64,000 bases of DNA from Methanobacteriaceae archaeon (GTDB taxonomy: Archaea > Methanobacteriota > Methanobacteria > Methanobacteriales > Methanobacteriaceae). The notes under the pieces were generated by a model. The model did not search any database. It saw only the letters and a list, made by a program, of their open reading frames with translations, and was not told the origin of the DNA. Positions 51,255 to 60,534 of this stretch are shown here, piece after piece. The position numbers were made by a program, and so were the translations under genes. The stretch spans positions 62,001 through 126,000 of the forward strand of contig DAHVOW010000003.1 in NCBI GenBank assembly GCA_027318585.1, in the 5' to 3' direction. Every line of letters begins with the position of its first letter. Positions within the stretch are counted from its first letter, which is position 1.

Positions 51255-52007
51255 CTACAATTGAACCAGTGAAAACGGATTTTTCTTAAAAAGGTCAAAT
51301 ACTAACATATCTGGAGCTAAAATAGGTGAACCCCTGGAAATAATAATCTTCATGGCTTCAAATGCTTGTAGGCACCCCACTATATTGGGAACTGAAGATA
51401 TGCTGGGAGGGACCTCCTGGCTGAGTTTTTCCACCTTTTCGATAATATCGGGGGTTAAATCTTTTTCATGGGATGGTAATTTAAACATTTCCTCATAAGA
51501 AATGGTTCTGGAGGTGAAAATAGTTATTTGCCCTTTGGTCCCGTGAATTGCTCCATGAATGAATGGAATTCCTCTTTTTAAAGCTTCCCTGCTAAGTATT
51601 ATCCTGGTAAAAAGGTTGTCCAGAGCGTCAATCACAATGGTACAGCCTTCCAGCAGCTGAGCCACATTTTCTGGTGTTAACTCCTGGGAAATGGCTTCCA
51701 CACTCAGGAACGGGGCGATTTTTAATAGGGCCTCTTTAGTGACTTCTGCTTTGGGACGTCCAATATCGGTGGTATTACTCATTAACTGCCGGTTTAAATT
51801 GGAGATTTCAAAATAATCCTTATCAACCACTCTGATTTTCCCAATACCCAGGCGGGCCAACATCTCTGCCGCGGCTCCGCCAATACCACCACAACCCACC
51901 ACCACTATTTGGGAATTTTTCAACATAATTTGTTCTTCTGCACTGATTATTTTCTTCTGGCGGTCTAGCATCTGCCAGTATTCATCAACCTGGATGTTTT
52001 CAGCCAT
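51255..52007 (-). CDS. MoeB/ThiF/HesA-family adenylyltransferase
   Basis: E1-like enzymes of this kind adenylate the C-terminus of a ubiquitin-like sulphur carrier (MoaD or ThiS). The 250 residues contain the nucleotide motif VVVGCGGIGGAAAEMLARLG, RVVDKDYFEISNLNRQ with the catalytic arginine, KAEVTKEAL and the DALDN turn. The usual CxxC zinc pairs are absent, and the C-terminal part is short, as in many archaeal forms. Molybdopterin synthesis fits the neighbourhood; thiamin is an alternative. Confidence 0.85.
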   Translation of the reverse strand: MAENIQVDEYWQMLDRQKKIISAEEQIMLKNSQIVVVGCGGIGGAAAEMLARLGIGKIRVVDKDYFEISNLNRQLMSNTTDIGRPKAEVTKEALLKIAPFLSVEAISQELTPENVAQLLEGCTIVIDALDNLFTRIILSREALKRGIPFIHGAIHGTKGQITIFTSRTISYEEMFKLPSHEKDLTPDIIEKVEKLSQEVPPSISSVPNIVGCLQAFEAMKIIISRGSPILAPDMLVFDLFKKNPFSLVQL

Positions 52008-52148
52008 TCCCTCACACTCGAAATATCTTCTGGATAAACATTGGTAACCAATGAGTAATAACTACTATTGCTGACGCAAATCTTTATATATAGACATACA
52101 AATTCTTATCAAAAAATATATCGAAAATTGATATATGGGAAGATAAAA

Positions 52149-52337
52149 ATGAATCGAGTTTTTAATGGTTTGAAAGCTTATCTAACGGATTGGAAAAATC
52201 TATTAACACATACTCTAATTGGAATTTTTTTGTTATGGTTTGCTCTTTTTGCTCCAATCAGCCCCTCCATACGTGTGGGTGTACTGATTGCCGTGGTGGC
52301 CTTTAATGTGATTAGAATGAAGTATAGTAACCACTAG
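52149..52337 (+). CDS. Small membrane protein, 62 residues
   Basis: The protein starts MNRVFNGLKAYLTDWKN and has two hydrophobic segments: LIGIFLLWFALFAPI and VGVLIAVVAFNVI. It ends RMKYSNH. The ATG at 52149 follows GGGAAGAT, and a TATA box (TTTATATATA) lies about 70 bases upstream. The open frame reaches back to 52068 through that promoter, which I exclude. Function unknown. Confidence 0.68.
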   Translation: MNRVFNGLKAYLTDWKNLLTHTLIGIFLLWFALFAPISPSIRVGVLIAVVAFNVIRMKYSNH

Positions 52338-52339
52338 AG

Positions 52340-52640
52340 TGAAGTTGTTAGATTTGGATAAATTTGAAGAAGTCCTGGAAAGATGTCTGAGATGCCGGAA
52401 TAGCAGTTAGAACATATACTGGATATGGAAAAAAAGAAATTATGCATCTGCCACACTTGCGTAGCCTATAATCAATGTAATAATGAAATGAAGAAGGTTT
52501 ATTCTGCATAATGGGCAGTTCTAACTGTGAAGCCAACATAAACCAATGTATATGTTCACAATGCCCTATTCATTCTAATTTCCAGTAAATATGATTCATT
52601 CTGTTTTAGAAGGTTCTGAACAGGATCAAAGGAATAAATA
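52340..52640 (+). pseudogene. Frameshifted DUF2769 gene
   Basis: Pieces of one cysteine-rich DUF2769 protein can be read in order but in changing frames. First comes KLLDLDKFEEVLERCLRCR from a GTG near 52342. A second frame has KKKLCICHTCVAYNQCNNE near 52427-52492, and a third has GLFCIMGSSNCEANINQC then ICSQCPIHSNFQ near 52498-52587. A last piece gives EGSEQDQRNK near 52608-52637. At least three shifts are needed, so the gene is dead unless the sequence has errors. DUF2769 proteins are small, with repeated CxxC pairs and a YYCxxG end. Confidence 0.65.
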
Positions 52641-52699
52641 ATTTTTTTTAAGTCTTAGTAAGGTTATAGTGATTTTATTTTAAAAAATAATAGTTTGAT

Positions 52700-52812
<113 letters not shown>

Positions 52813-52925
52813 ATGGCTTATATGGTGTCTATTCTCATCTTTCTTAAAGTTTTCGATGATGATCTAAGGATTATCTATTATACTATGTTTACTAGAGTTT
52901 AGTATAAGATCACGTGGTGAAGAAT

Positions 52926-53756
52926 GTGGATGAACATGTAATGGAGGCCCTGGGAAAGGCCCGGATTGTGATTAAAGACGGTAAAGTAGTGGAAGTAGGG
53001 GAGCCGCAAGTTGAATTCTGTCCTCTGTTTTATAAGTACCGGGGAATAGAGAAACTCGACCTTGAAGCAGTTGAGGAGAATATAAATTTTCGAATAGAGG
53101 ACTTCGGCATGTGCACTTCCCAAAGGCAACTTAAGATGAAAGATTTTCTGTCCTTTGGTATCTCCGAGACACTGGGAACACTTCTGGAGGAAAATGTAAT
53201 TGAATGCGCGGTTATAGTGTGCGAAGGATGTGGCACGGTGATAATTGAAGATCCGGAGTTAATCCAGGGTATAGGGGGAAGGATCTCTGGAATTGTCAGT
53301 ACCACGCCCATTGAAGAAATCATAAATGTGGTGGGTGCAAATAAGGTATTGGAACCTGAGAATGCCGAAATAAACCAGGTTAAAGGAGTTTTAAAGGCCA
53401 TAAATATGGGATATAACAAAATTGCAGTTACCGTGGCCAGCTCGGAGCATGCTAAAGCATTAAGGGGCCTTGAAAATGAATATCCTGGAGTAGAAATCTA
53501 TATATTTGCGGTGCACACTACTGGTGTCTCTCGGGTTGAGGCGGAAAATCTTTTCCAATATGCTGATGTTATCACCAGTTGTGCCTCTAAGCATCTCCGG
53601 GCCGTGGCGGACCAGAAAAACGTTTTTTCGGTAGGTGCTTCCATACCTATATATGCTGCCAGTGAAAATGGCAAAAAATTCCTTAAAATGAGAATTGAAA
53701 AGATAGGCGGTTTGAAGGAAAAAAAGAATGCTCGTATCCCCGATCCATTAATCTAA
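52926..53756 (+). CDS. Methanogenesis marker protein 8 (DUF2099)
   Basis: This protein is restricted to methanogens and relatives; its role is still undefined but is linked to methyl-coenzyme M reductase biology. Characteristic stretches in 276 residues are RIVIKDGKVVEVGEP, CPLFYKYRGIE, FRIEDFGMCTSQRQL, VCEGCGTVII and TSCASKHLRAVADQK. Conserved cysteines in CEGCG and SCASK suggest a cluster or thiol site. GGTGA five bases ahead marks the GTG at 52926 as start; other in-frame GTGs lie at 52914 and 52917. Confidence 0.9.
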   Translation: MDEHVMEALGKARIVIKDGKVVEVGEPQVEFCPLFYKYRGIEKLDLEAVEENINFRIEDFGMCTSQRQLKMKDFLSFGISETLGTLLEENVIECAVIVCEGCGTVIIEDPELIQGIGGRISGIVSTTPIEEIINVVGANKVLEPENAEINQVKGVLKAINMGYNKIAVTVASSEHAKALRGLENEYPGVEIYIFAVHTTGVSRVEAENLFQYADVITSCASKHLRAVADQKNVFSVGASIPIYAASENGKKFLKMRIEKIGGLKEKKNARIPDPLI

Positions 53757-53762
53757 CTTATT

Positions 53763-54149
53763 CTATTGCTCATCATCCAGGCCCGCCAGGGCCCTTATCA
53801 GGGAGCTTTGGGTGATGAGTCCAATTAAATTTCCATCCTCAACCACCGGTATCCTCTGATATCCCTTATCCGCCATGATACGGGTGATGTCCATTATAGA
53901 GGTTTCTTTTTCCACCACTTTCAGATCCTTACTCATGAGGTCATTAACTTTAAGTCCCAGGGCTTCGCCACCGGCCAGTAATATATCCCGATGAGTTATA
54001 ATGCCCATTAATTTATTTTCATCCACTACTGGAAGCCCCCCCACATTACAACGCATCATTTTGAGCTTGGCTGCCGCTACCAGGTCCTGGGGAGATGTTA
54101 CTTGCACTTCCTGGATCATGATATCCTGGGCTTGAAGCTTGTTAATCAT
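53763..54149 (-). CDS. Tandem CBS-domain protein
   Basis: The protein is a single Bateman module of two CBS domains in 128 residues (about 8-60: VQVTSPQDLVAAAKLKM and GIITHRDIL; about 72-125: VVEKETSIMDITRIMAD and GLITQSSLI). Such modules bind adenine nucleotides or SAM and regulate a partner. None is fused here. The gene is convergent with the marker 8 gene (6 bp between stops) and divergent from the second thiC with 45 bp between starts. Confidence 0.9.
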   Translation of the reverse strand: MINKLQAQDIMIQEVQVTSPQDLVAAAKLKMMRCNVGGLPVVDENKLMGIITHRDILLAGGEALGLKVNDLMSKDLKVVEKETSIMDITRIMADKGYQRIPVVEDGNLIGLITQSSLIRALAGLDDEQ

Positions 54150-54194
54150 AAACTTATTTCTACCCCGGTTCTATATTAAACTGAGGGATAAAAA

Positions 54195-55469
54195 TTGACG
54201 CAGATGGAACAAGCCAGAAAAGGCCAGTTAACCGATCAAATCCGAAAAATTGCTGATGTAGAAGGTATTACTTCCCAAAAAGTATTAAACAGAGTTGCAA
54301 CCGGAAAAATAGTCATCCCCTGTAACGTTAACCGTGATACATCTCCACTTGGTGTGGGTAAAGGACTAAGGACCAAGATCAACGCCAATGTGGGTTCTTC
54401 TCCAGAATGGGAGGACCTGGAAGAGGAAGTTAAAAAGGCGGGCCTGGCGGTGGAATACGGTGCCCATACTGTTATGGATTTAAGCACTGGCCCTAAATTC
54501 CGCCAAGTTAGAAGGGCCATAATGGACGCTACTCAAGTACCAATTGGGACTGTACCTATTTATCAGGCGGGAATAATCTCTTCTAAAGCTAAAGGCGCAG
54601 TGGTGGATATGGATGAGGATGATATGTTCGCCGCCATTGAAGAACAGGCCCGGGAAGGGGTGGACTTCATGACTGTTCACTGCGGAATCACCCGGGACAC
54701 GGTGGAGAAGGTGCAGAATTCAGAAAGGACCATGGGCATTGTGAGTCGGGGCGGAGCATTTCTCGCGGCATGGATTATCCATAATAAGCAAGAAAATCCT
54801 CTTTTTAAAAATTACGATTACCTCCTGGAGATAGCCCGGGAGCATGATGTTACGCTGTCTCTGGGTGATGGCCTACGCCCGGGTTGTCTGGCGGATGCTT
54901 CAGATATTCCTCAAATAGCTGAGTTGAATGTTTTAGGGGAGTTAGTCCAGCGTGCACGTGATTTTGATGTCCAGGTAATGGTAGAAGGTCCGGGACACGT
55001 TCCTTTAAACCAGATAAAAGCCAATATGCAGATTCAGAAAACAATCTGTAAAGAGGCACCGTTCTACGTTCTGGGCCCCATAGTAACTGATCTGGCCCCG
55101 GGATATGACCATATTACTTCGGCAATTGGGGGTGCTATGGCCGCAAGTTCGGGTGCAGACTTCCTATGTTATGTGACCCCCGCCGAACACCTATCCATCC
55201 CTAATCTGGAAGAAGTTAAAGAAGGAGTAATAGCATCCAAAATAGCTGCACAGGCTGCAGACGTGGCTATTGGGATTGATGGGGCCTGGAAACAGGAAAT
55301 GGAAATGGCTCAGGCCAGAAAAAAATTTAACTGGGATAAGCAATTCCAACTGGCCTTTGACCCTGAAAAACCCAGAAAATGTCGTGAAAGGAATCTTTCC
55401 GTAACCAAGGACATGTGCACTATGTGTGGAGAGTTCTGTGCCCTGCGAATGGTGAGAGATAACCTCTAA
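54195..55469 (+). CDS. thiC: Phosphomethylpyrimidine synthase ThiC (copy 2), TTG start
   Basis: The 424-residue second ThiC shares its plan with the copy at 22175 but is clearly diverged. Seen: GKIVIPCNVNRD, TVHCGITRDTVE, SRGGAFLAAW, VEGPGHVPL, GPIVTDLAPGYDHI, and C-terminal CTMCGEFCALR (CX2CX3C cluster). GAGGG lies 7 bases before a TTG at 54195, giving MTQMEQARKG, the same start as copy 1 (MTQMDDARKG). An ATG three codons later is too far from nothing else but lacks that match. Confidence 0.93.
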   Translation: MTQMEQARKGQLTDQIRKIADVEGITSQKVLNRVATGKIVIPCNVNRDTSPLGVGKGLRTKINANVGSSPEWEDLEEEVKKAGLAVEYGAHTVMDLSTGPKFRQVRRAIMDATQVPIGTVPIYQAGIISSKAKGAVVDMDEDDMFAAIEEQAREGVDFMTVHCGITRDTVEKVQNSERTMGIVSRGGAFLAAWIIHNKQENPLFKNYDYLLEIAREHDVTLSLGDGLRPGCLADASDIPQIAELNVLGELVQRARDFDVQVMVEGPGHVPLNQIKANMQIQKTICKEAPFYVLGPIVTDLAPGYDHITSAIGGAMAASSGADFLCYVTPAEHLSIPNLEEVKEGVIASKIAAQAADVAIGIDGAWKQEMEMAQARKKFNWDKQFQLAFDPEKPRKCRERNLSVTKDMCTMCGEFCALRMVRDNL

Positions 55470-55543
55470 AAAAAATTTCATCTAAAAACTATTAATAAAC
55501 ATTTCCACATAATAAAAAATGGAGTAAATGGGAGGAAAATAAT

Positions 55544-55822
55544 ATGGATTTTGAACACGTTAAGGGTGAAAATAAAGGTAAACTGGTTTTATTTGCTTTA
55601 AGTACTTGTGGATGGTGTAAAAAAACCCGAGTGCTCATGGAAGAATTGGGTGCCGAGTACGATTATATCTACGTGGATCTTCTCCAGGGCGAAGATCGGG
55701 ATGAGGCTGTAGAAGCCCTTAAAGTCTGGAATCCTCAAGTTTCTTTCCCTACTTTGATAGTCAATGATAAAGAAAGTATAGTGGGATTCGACCAGGATAG
55801 AATAATGGAGATTCTAGGATGA
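55544..55822 (+). CDS. Glutaredoxin/NrdH-like thioredoxin-fold protein
   Basis: The 92-residue protein has a thioredoxin fold with the active site CGWC (ALSTCGWCKKTRVLMEELG) and the cis-proline loop SFPTLIV. It probably receives electrons from the FTR-type reductase that follows; the two genes overlap by four bases (ATGA). GGGAGG precedes the ATG. Confidence 0.92.
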   Translation: MDFEHVKGENKGKLVLFALSTCGWCKKTRVLMEELGAEYDYIYVDLLQGEDRDEAVEALKVWNPQVSFPTLIVNDKESIVGFDQDRIMEILG

Positions 55823-56322
55823 CTGCTGGAAGGAGTTCTAAGGAAATAGAAAACTATTACCAAGGCCTTAAAAAAGATATAGAAGCATCCGGATATAATT
55901 TCAGCCCCGATGAAGAGTTTGTCAAGGAGCTTCTGGAGAGTATTCTGATCAATAAAGAAAGATACGGATACGAAGCCTGCCCCTGTCGTCTGGCATCTGG
56001 GAACAAAGAAGAAGATCTGGATATTATCTGTCCCTGTGACTATCGTGATCCGGACCTGGGAGAATATGATGCCTGTTTCTGTGGGTTGTACGTGTCAGGA
56101 AAGATCTTGGCGGGAGAAAAAAGATTTACATCCATACCCGAACGACGACCCGGTCCTGATGAACGGGCTAAAACCATGCAAGAAGCTAAAGATGCCAAAA
56201 TCGAATTTAAATTTCCTGTTTGGCGTTGCCGAGTCTGTGGATATCTATGTGCCCGGGATGAACCGCCAGAAATATGTCCTATCTGTAAAGTTGGAAAAGA
56301 ACGATTTGAAAGGTTCATGTAA
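55819..56322 (+). CDS. Ferredoxin:thioredoxin reductase catalytic domain fused to rubredoxin
   Basis: Residues 1-110 form an FTR beta-type catalytic domain: ACPCRLASG, IICPCDYRD and DACFCGLYVSG hold the [4Fe-4S] ligands and the redox disulphide. Residues 130-167 form a rubredoxin-type iron site with two CxxC pairs (WRCRVCGYLC and ICPICKVG). Electrons may thus pass from ferredoxin or another donor through rubredoxin and the cluster to the glutaredoxin-like partner encoded just upstream. Confidence 0.9.
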   Translation: MTAGRSSKEIENYYQGLKKDIEASGYNFSPDEEFVKELLESILINKERYGYEACPCRLASGNKEEDLDIICPCDYRDPDLGEYDACFCGLYVSGKILAGEKRFTSIPERRPGPDERAKTMQEAKDAKIEFKFPVWRCRVCGYLCARDEPPEICPICKVGKERFERFM

Positions 56323-56432
56323 TTTGGGCATAAGCATGAACTTTGCATGAGGTGAGCAAAAAAGCATAAAACGTATAATATTGAACAGACAAAAATTACA
56401 TAGAAATTAGCTCAAGGTCTGCGGTGATTAAT

Positions 56433-57251
56433 GTGGATATGGATCACATGTTTGAACTTTACGAGCAGGTTAAGGACGATGTGAAGTTCTTTATAGCCTC
56501 GGATGTTCGTGCGAAAATAATCATAAGTTTAAAGGATGGCTCTAAAAATTTGGCTGATCTGAGGAAGGACATTCATCTCAGTTCATCTACCATTCTTCAT
56601 GGTATGAGTCAGCTGGAAGAAAAGAATTTAATTTTTCGAGAGTCTGGGAATTACTCTCTCTCACAGAAGGGTGAAATAGCAGCTTATAAGTTGATAGATC
56701 TGGTTAAATCTATCTATTCTCTAAATAAATTGCAGAACTTATTTTTGCATCATGATATCAGCGCCATTCCCACCAAGCTATTTAAGGATATCGGGTGTTT
56801 AGAGGATTCTCTAATTATCAAAGCAACTGAAACTGACATCATGAAGCCCCAGGACGTTAGGCTGGCCATGATATCTAAAAGTAACAATATTAAACATTTA
56901 TCCTCAGTTTTTGACCTTTCCACTACCCAAATCTTCTTAAACGCCCTAGAAAAGGGTGGAAATGTGGAACTTATTCTAACTACGGGTATAATGGAAAAAT
57001 TCGTAGAAACTACTGATAAAAAGGTCATCCAGAAGTGGATTAAAAAGGGCAGCCTTACCCTGTTGAAACTGGAGGATGATGTTAAAATATCATTAACCAT
57101 CGGGGACGATTTCATGACCATGGGCCTATTTTCAACCAGTGGGGCCTACGACCTCAACGTAGCTCTTATAAGTCAGGAAAAGGATGCATTATCTTGGGGA
57201 GAATCTCTTTACGAATATCACCTCCAGCAAACTTCAAAACAAGCTTTATAA
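56433..57251 (+). CDS. Winged-helix regulator with FilR1 (DUF1724) domain
   Basis: The 272 residues start with an ArsR-like winged helix (about 15-85: SDVRAKIIISLKDGSKNLAD and SSSTILHGMSQLEEKNL), followed by the methanogen FilR1 domain (about 120-265) with LILTTGIMEKFVE and MGLFSTSGAYDLNVALIS. Proteins of this type act with FilI-type sensor kinases in Methanosaeta; here a PAS kinase-like gene follows after 29 bases. The GTG at 56433 lies 4 bases after GGTGAT; an ATG out of frame at 56431 is excluded. Confidence 0.85.
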   Translation: MDMDHMFELYEQVKDDVKFFIASDVRAKIIISLKDGSKNLADLRKDIHLSSSTILHGMSQLEEKNLIFRESGNYSLSQKGEIAAYKLIDLVKSIYSLNKLQNLFLHHDISAIPTKLFKDIGCLEDSLIIKATETDIMKPQDVRLAMISKSNNIKHLSSVFDLSTTQIFLNALEKGGNVELILTTGIMEKFVETTDKKVIQKWIKKGSLTLLKLEDDVKISLTIGDDFMTMGLFSTSGAYDLNVALISQEKDALSWGESLYEYHLQQTSKQAL

Positions 57252-57280
57252 TAAGTAATATTAATTTTATGGTGGTTTAA

Positions 57281-58708
57281 ATGAACGACCACAAGAAAAA
57301 AACACCAAAAGACCTGGAAAAACTCAGTGAAAAGTCATTACTGGGATTTGATGAAAAATATTCGGCATTGTTTAACTCTAATCCTACCTACAACTTCATA
57401 ATCGGCCTGGATGGAAAAGTTATAGACCTCAATGAACAAGCTGCCCAAATTAGTTCTTCTCGGGAAGATATCATAGGCAAAAATTTCACAGAACTTAAAG
57501 ATATTTTTGGAGAAGGAGAGGATCCTAATAAGTATAAGGAGATATTATCCTTATTCCTGGCGGGTCTTGACGTTGAACCAGTGGAAATAAAAATTAAGGA
57601 TAAAAATGGTTCGGATCGCTGGTTAGAATTATATCCATCCATTCTAGAAAAAGATAGAGAGCCAGTCGCGGTTCAGATCGTGGCTCAGGATGTTACCACC
57701 CGAAAAGAGGCAGAAAAGCAGCTGGAATTCCAGAGTTACATCTTGAAGAATGTTCAAGAACCGGTAATGGTTACCGACATAGACGGCTCTATAACATACT
57801 GGAACCAGGCTGCTGAATCAGTTTTTGGTTACACTTCTGAAGAAGTGAAAGGGAATAGTATGGCTATTATTTTTCCCAATATAGATGATGAAGCACTCTT
57901 AGAGATTTTAAATGGGCTATCTAAGAGTAAAGGAAGTGTTGAGTATCAGTGTCAGAAAAAAACCGGCCCTCTACTATGGATGCAGATCAGTACCAGCCCT
58001 CAACTAGACTACAAGGGGGATGTTTTAGGGTATATAAACGTTTTAAATGATATAAGCTCTGTAAAAAAAGCTGAAGAGGAATTAAAAGAATCTTTAAGCG
58101 AAAAAGAGATGTTACTGGGTGAAATAAATAAACGGCTTAAGAATTACATGCAGATGATAGCTGGCCTACTGGAATTACAGTCTACCTATTTGGAAAATGT
58201 AGAGGGCAGTTTGACTCTCCATGAGGGTCAAAATCGGCTTAAAACCATGTTATTAATCCATGAAGGTCTTTCTAAGTCTGATGATCTGGCCATAATCGAC
58301 TTCACTCGTTTCGTCAAGAAACTTAAAAAACAGTTAATGGGTATCTACGACCTGGAAGAGGATCAGGTAAATCTAAAAACCAGATTAGATGGGATCATGC
58401 TCGATATAGATACCGCCATCCCCTGTGGCCTTATCGTGAATGAACTATTAACTCAATCTTTTAAAAATGCTTCCAAGGGGTCTATAGATCTTGATCTTAC
58501 TTTAGGACTGGACACATCCGGGCACTACAAATTAAAATACGAAGATTCTTCGGAAGATCTTACTGGAGGATTAGCCATAGAAAAAGGCGATAGCATGATT
58601 ATTCTGCAAACTCTGGTTAATCAACTCGCCGGAGACATGAAAATATCCTCCAATCCGTCGGTAATAGAAATTTCCTGGTTCAATCCGGAATATTTGGAGC
58701 TTTTGTAA
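57281..58708 (+). CDS. PAS-PAS sensor with degenerate histidine-kinase core
   Basis: The 475-residue protein is cytoplasmic. PAS domains are at about 25-140 (FNSNPTYNFIIGLDGKVIDL) and 145-270 (ITYWNQAAESVFGYTSEEV), followed by a HisKA_2-like helix pair and a C-terminal ATPase-like domain. The phosphoacceptor site, usually EIHHRVKNN, reads EINKRLKNY, without histidine. The N box PCGLIVNELLTQSFKNA is kept, but a DNGxG box is not seen. It therefore probably signals without its own phosphorylation. It is cotranscribed with the FilR1-type regulator. Confidence 0.85.
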   Translation: MNDHKKKTPKDLEKLSEKSLLGFDEKYSALFNSNPTYNFIIGLDGKVIDLNEQAAQISSSREDIIGKNFTELKDIFGEGEDPNKYKEILSLFLAGLDVEPVEIKIKDKNGSDRWLELYPSILEKDREPVAVQIVAQDVTTRKEAEKQLEFQSYILKNVQEPVMVTDIDGSITYWNQAAESVFGYTSEEVKGNSMAIIFPNIDDEALLEILNGLSKSKGSVEYQCQKKTGPLLWMQISTSPQLDYKGDVLGYINVLNDISSVKKAEEELKESLSEKEMLLGEINKRLKNYMQMIAGLLELQSTYLENVEGSLTLHEGQNRLKTMLLIHEGLSKSDDLAIIDFTRFVKKLKKQLMGIYDLEEDQVNLKTRLDGIMLDIDTAIPCGLIVNELLTQSFKNASKGSIDLDLTLGLDTSGHYKLKYEDSSEDLTGGLAIEKGDSMIILQTLVNQLAGDMKISSNPSVIEISWFNPEYLELL

Positions 58709-58781
58709 CTCCATTATCTTTTTTTAAGGCAGATCAAGATTATTTATCTAAGACTAACCATTCTAGTTTAGGAGAAACCAA

Positions 58782-60467
58782 TTGACTGATAAGATGCGTT
58801 ATAAAAATTTGGTGGAGGTCTACGAGGCACTTAGCTCCACCACCAAGCGGCTGGAAAAGACGGAAATCCTGGCAGAATTTCTTAAATTAATAGGTGAAAA
58901 CGAACCAGAAATCCTCTCTCCAGTGACTTTGATGTCCATGGGGCGAATATTCCCTACCTGGAGCCAGAAAGAACTGGGAATCGGATCCAAACTACTCATG
59001 AAAGCTATTGCCTCTGCTGTAGGGGTTAGGCCCGATGAAGTAGAAGACCAGGTTCGTGAAACCGGAGATATAGGTTTGGCTTCCGAAACGCTCTTTTATA
59101 AAAAGAGCCAGGTAACTCTATTCACCCGTCCTCTTACCATATTAAAGGTTTACAATGATCTGGTTAAAATAGCAGATATCTCTGGTGGAAGGTCCCAGTT
59201 TAAAAAAATAGATATTATAATGGGATTATTATCATCTGCTTCTCCCCTTGAAGCGAAATACATCACCCGAACGGTAATTGAAGAATTGAGGGTGGGGGTT
59301 GGTGAGGGAACCATTAAAGATGCCATCTCCCAGGCCTTCCATATACCCAAAGAAGTCATTGAAAGGGGCCATATGTTAACTAATGATCTCGGCCTGGTGG
59401 CGGCGGTCTCCCGAGAAGAAGGAGAAGAAGGTCTGAGGAAACTCTCATTAAAACCAGGTAAACCGGTCAAACCCATGCTGGCCCAGTTATCCCCAGGAAT
59501 TGGGGAAACAGTTAAAGAGATGGGGTGGGCTATTTGCGAGACTAAGTACGATGGTATCCGGGTACAGATACATCGCCAAGGTGAAGATATTGCGATTTAT
59601 ACTCGTAGATTAGAGAATATCTCACTTGCTTTGCCTGAAATCGCTACCTACATCCAGGATTCACTCCCGGATCAGGACTTCATTGTGGAGGGTGAGATCA
59701 TCGTCACCCGTGATGGTAAACCAATTTCTTTCCAGTACATTCTCCAACGGGTGCGTCGAAAGTACGATATCGAACGCATGGTAGACCAGATCCCCCTTAC
59801 ACTGTACTTATTCGATGTTCTCTACTATGGCAAAAACCTCATTGACACCCCCTTTAGTCATAGACGGGAAATATTGGAGTCTATCGTCCGCACAGATCCG
59901 GGAAGGGTGGAACTTTCCCGGCAGGTTAAAGTTACCCCTACTAACATCGAAAAAGCCCAGAAACTATTTGAAGATTCCATCAATGAGGGACATGAGGGTA
60001 TAATGATTAAAGATCCGGAAGCAGCCTACATGCCTGGTATTCGTGGGAAAAAAATGCTTAAATTTAAGGCCGAACCTGAAACTCTGGATCTGGCAGTGGT
60101 GGGTGGAACTTATGGTAAAGGTAAAAGGGCTCACTTTATTGGTTCCTATCTCTTAGCCTTGCAGGATGAGGATAATCAACTCCGTACCATTGCCCACGTG
60201 GCTACTGGACTGGATGATAAGACATTAGCTGAGCTCTCAAAATTGGTGGAACCACTTATTACTAGTCAGAAAGGCCGTACTGTTAGGATTGAGCCTCGAG
60301 TTGTTCTGGAAATAGCCTTCAGTGAAATTGTAAAGAGTCCGGAATATGAAAGCGGGTATTCTCTTCGTTTCCCGGTGGTTAAGGGCATACGTTACGATCT
60401 TAGCCCGGAGGATATTGAAACCCTGGATAGAATAGACTCCATGTTTAGAGGCTCTCAGAAATCATAG
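58782..60467 (+). CDS. lig: ATP-dependent DNA ligase
   Basis: Archaeal replicative and repair ligase of 561 residues. The adenylated lysine is K255 in ETKYDGIRVQIH. The N-terminal DNA-binding domain has EELRVGVGEGTIKDAI; motifs III (YLFDVLYY), IV (EGIMIKDPEAAY) and V (MLKFKAE) are present, with the OB domain at the C-terminus. AGGAGA lies 6 bases before a TTG at 58782, which seems to be the start. It is a separate unit from the sensor gene. Confidence 0.95.
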   Translation: MTDKMRYKNLVEVYEALSSTTKRLEKTEILAEFLKLIGENEPEILSPVTLMSMGRIFPTWSQKELGIGSKLLMKAIASAVGVRPDEVEDQVRETGDIGLASETLFYKKSQVTLFTRPLTILKVYNDLVKIADISGGRSQFKKIDIIMGLLSSASPLEAKYITRTVIEELRVGVGEGTIKDAISQAFHIPKEVIERGHMLTNDLGLVAAVSREEGEEGLRKLSLKPGKPVKPMLAQLSPGIGETVKEMGWAICETKYDGIRVQIHRQGEDIAIYTRRLENISLALPEIATYIQDSLPDQDFIVEGEIIVTRDGKPISFQYILQRVRRKYDIERMVDQIPLTLYLFDVLYYGKNLIDTPFSHRREILESIVRTDPGRVELSRQVKVTPTNIEKAQKLFEDSINEGHEGIMIKDPEAAYMPGIRGKKMLKFKAEPETLDLAVVGGTYGKGKRAHFIGSYLLALQDEDNQLRTIAHVATGLDDKTLAELSKLVEPLITSQKGRTVRIEPRVVLEIAFSEIVKSPEYESGYSLRFPVVKGIRYDLSPEDIETLDRIDSMFRGSQKS

Positions 60468-60534
60468 AATATTTTTTTGGTATTCTACACAAATTATTAA
60501 TACTATCCAATAGGTAAGTATTACTGGTGATGGT

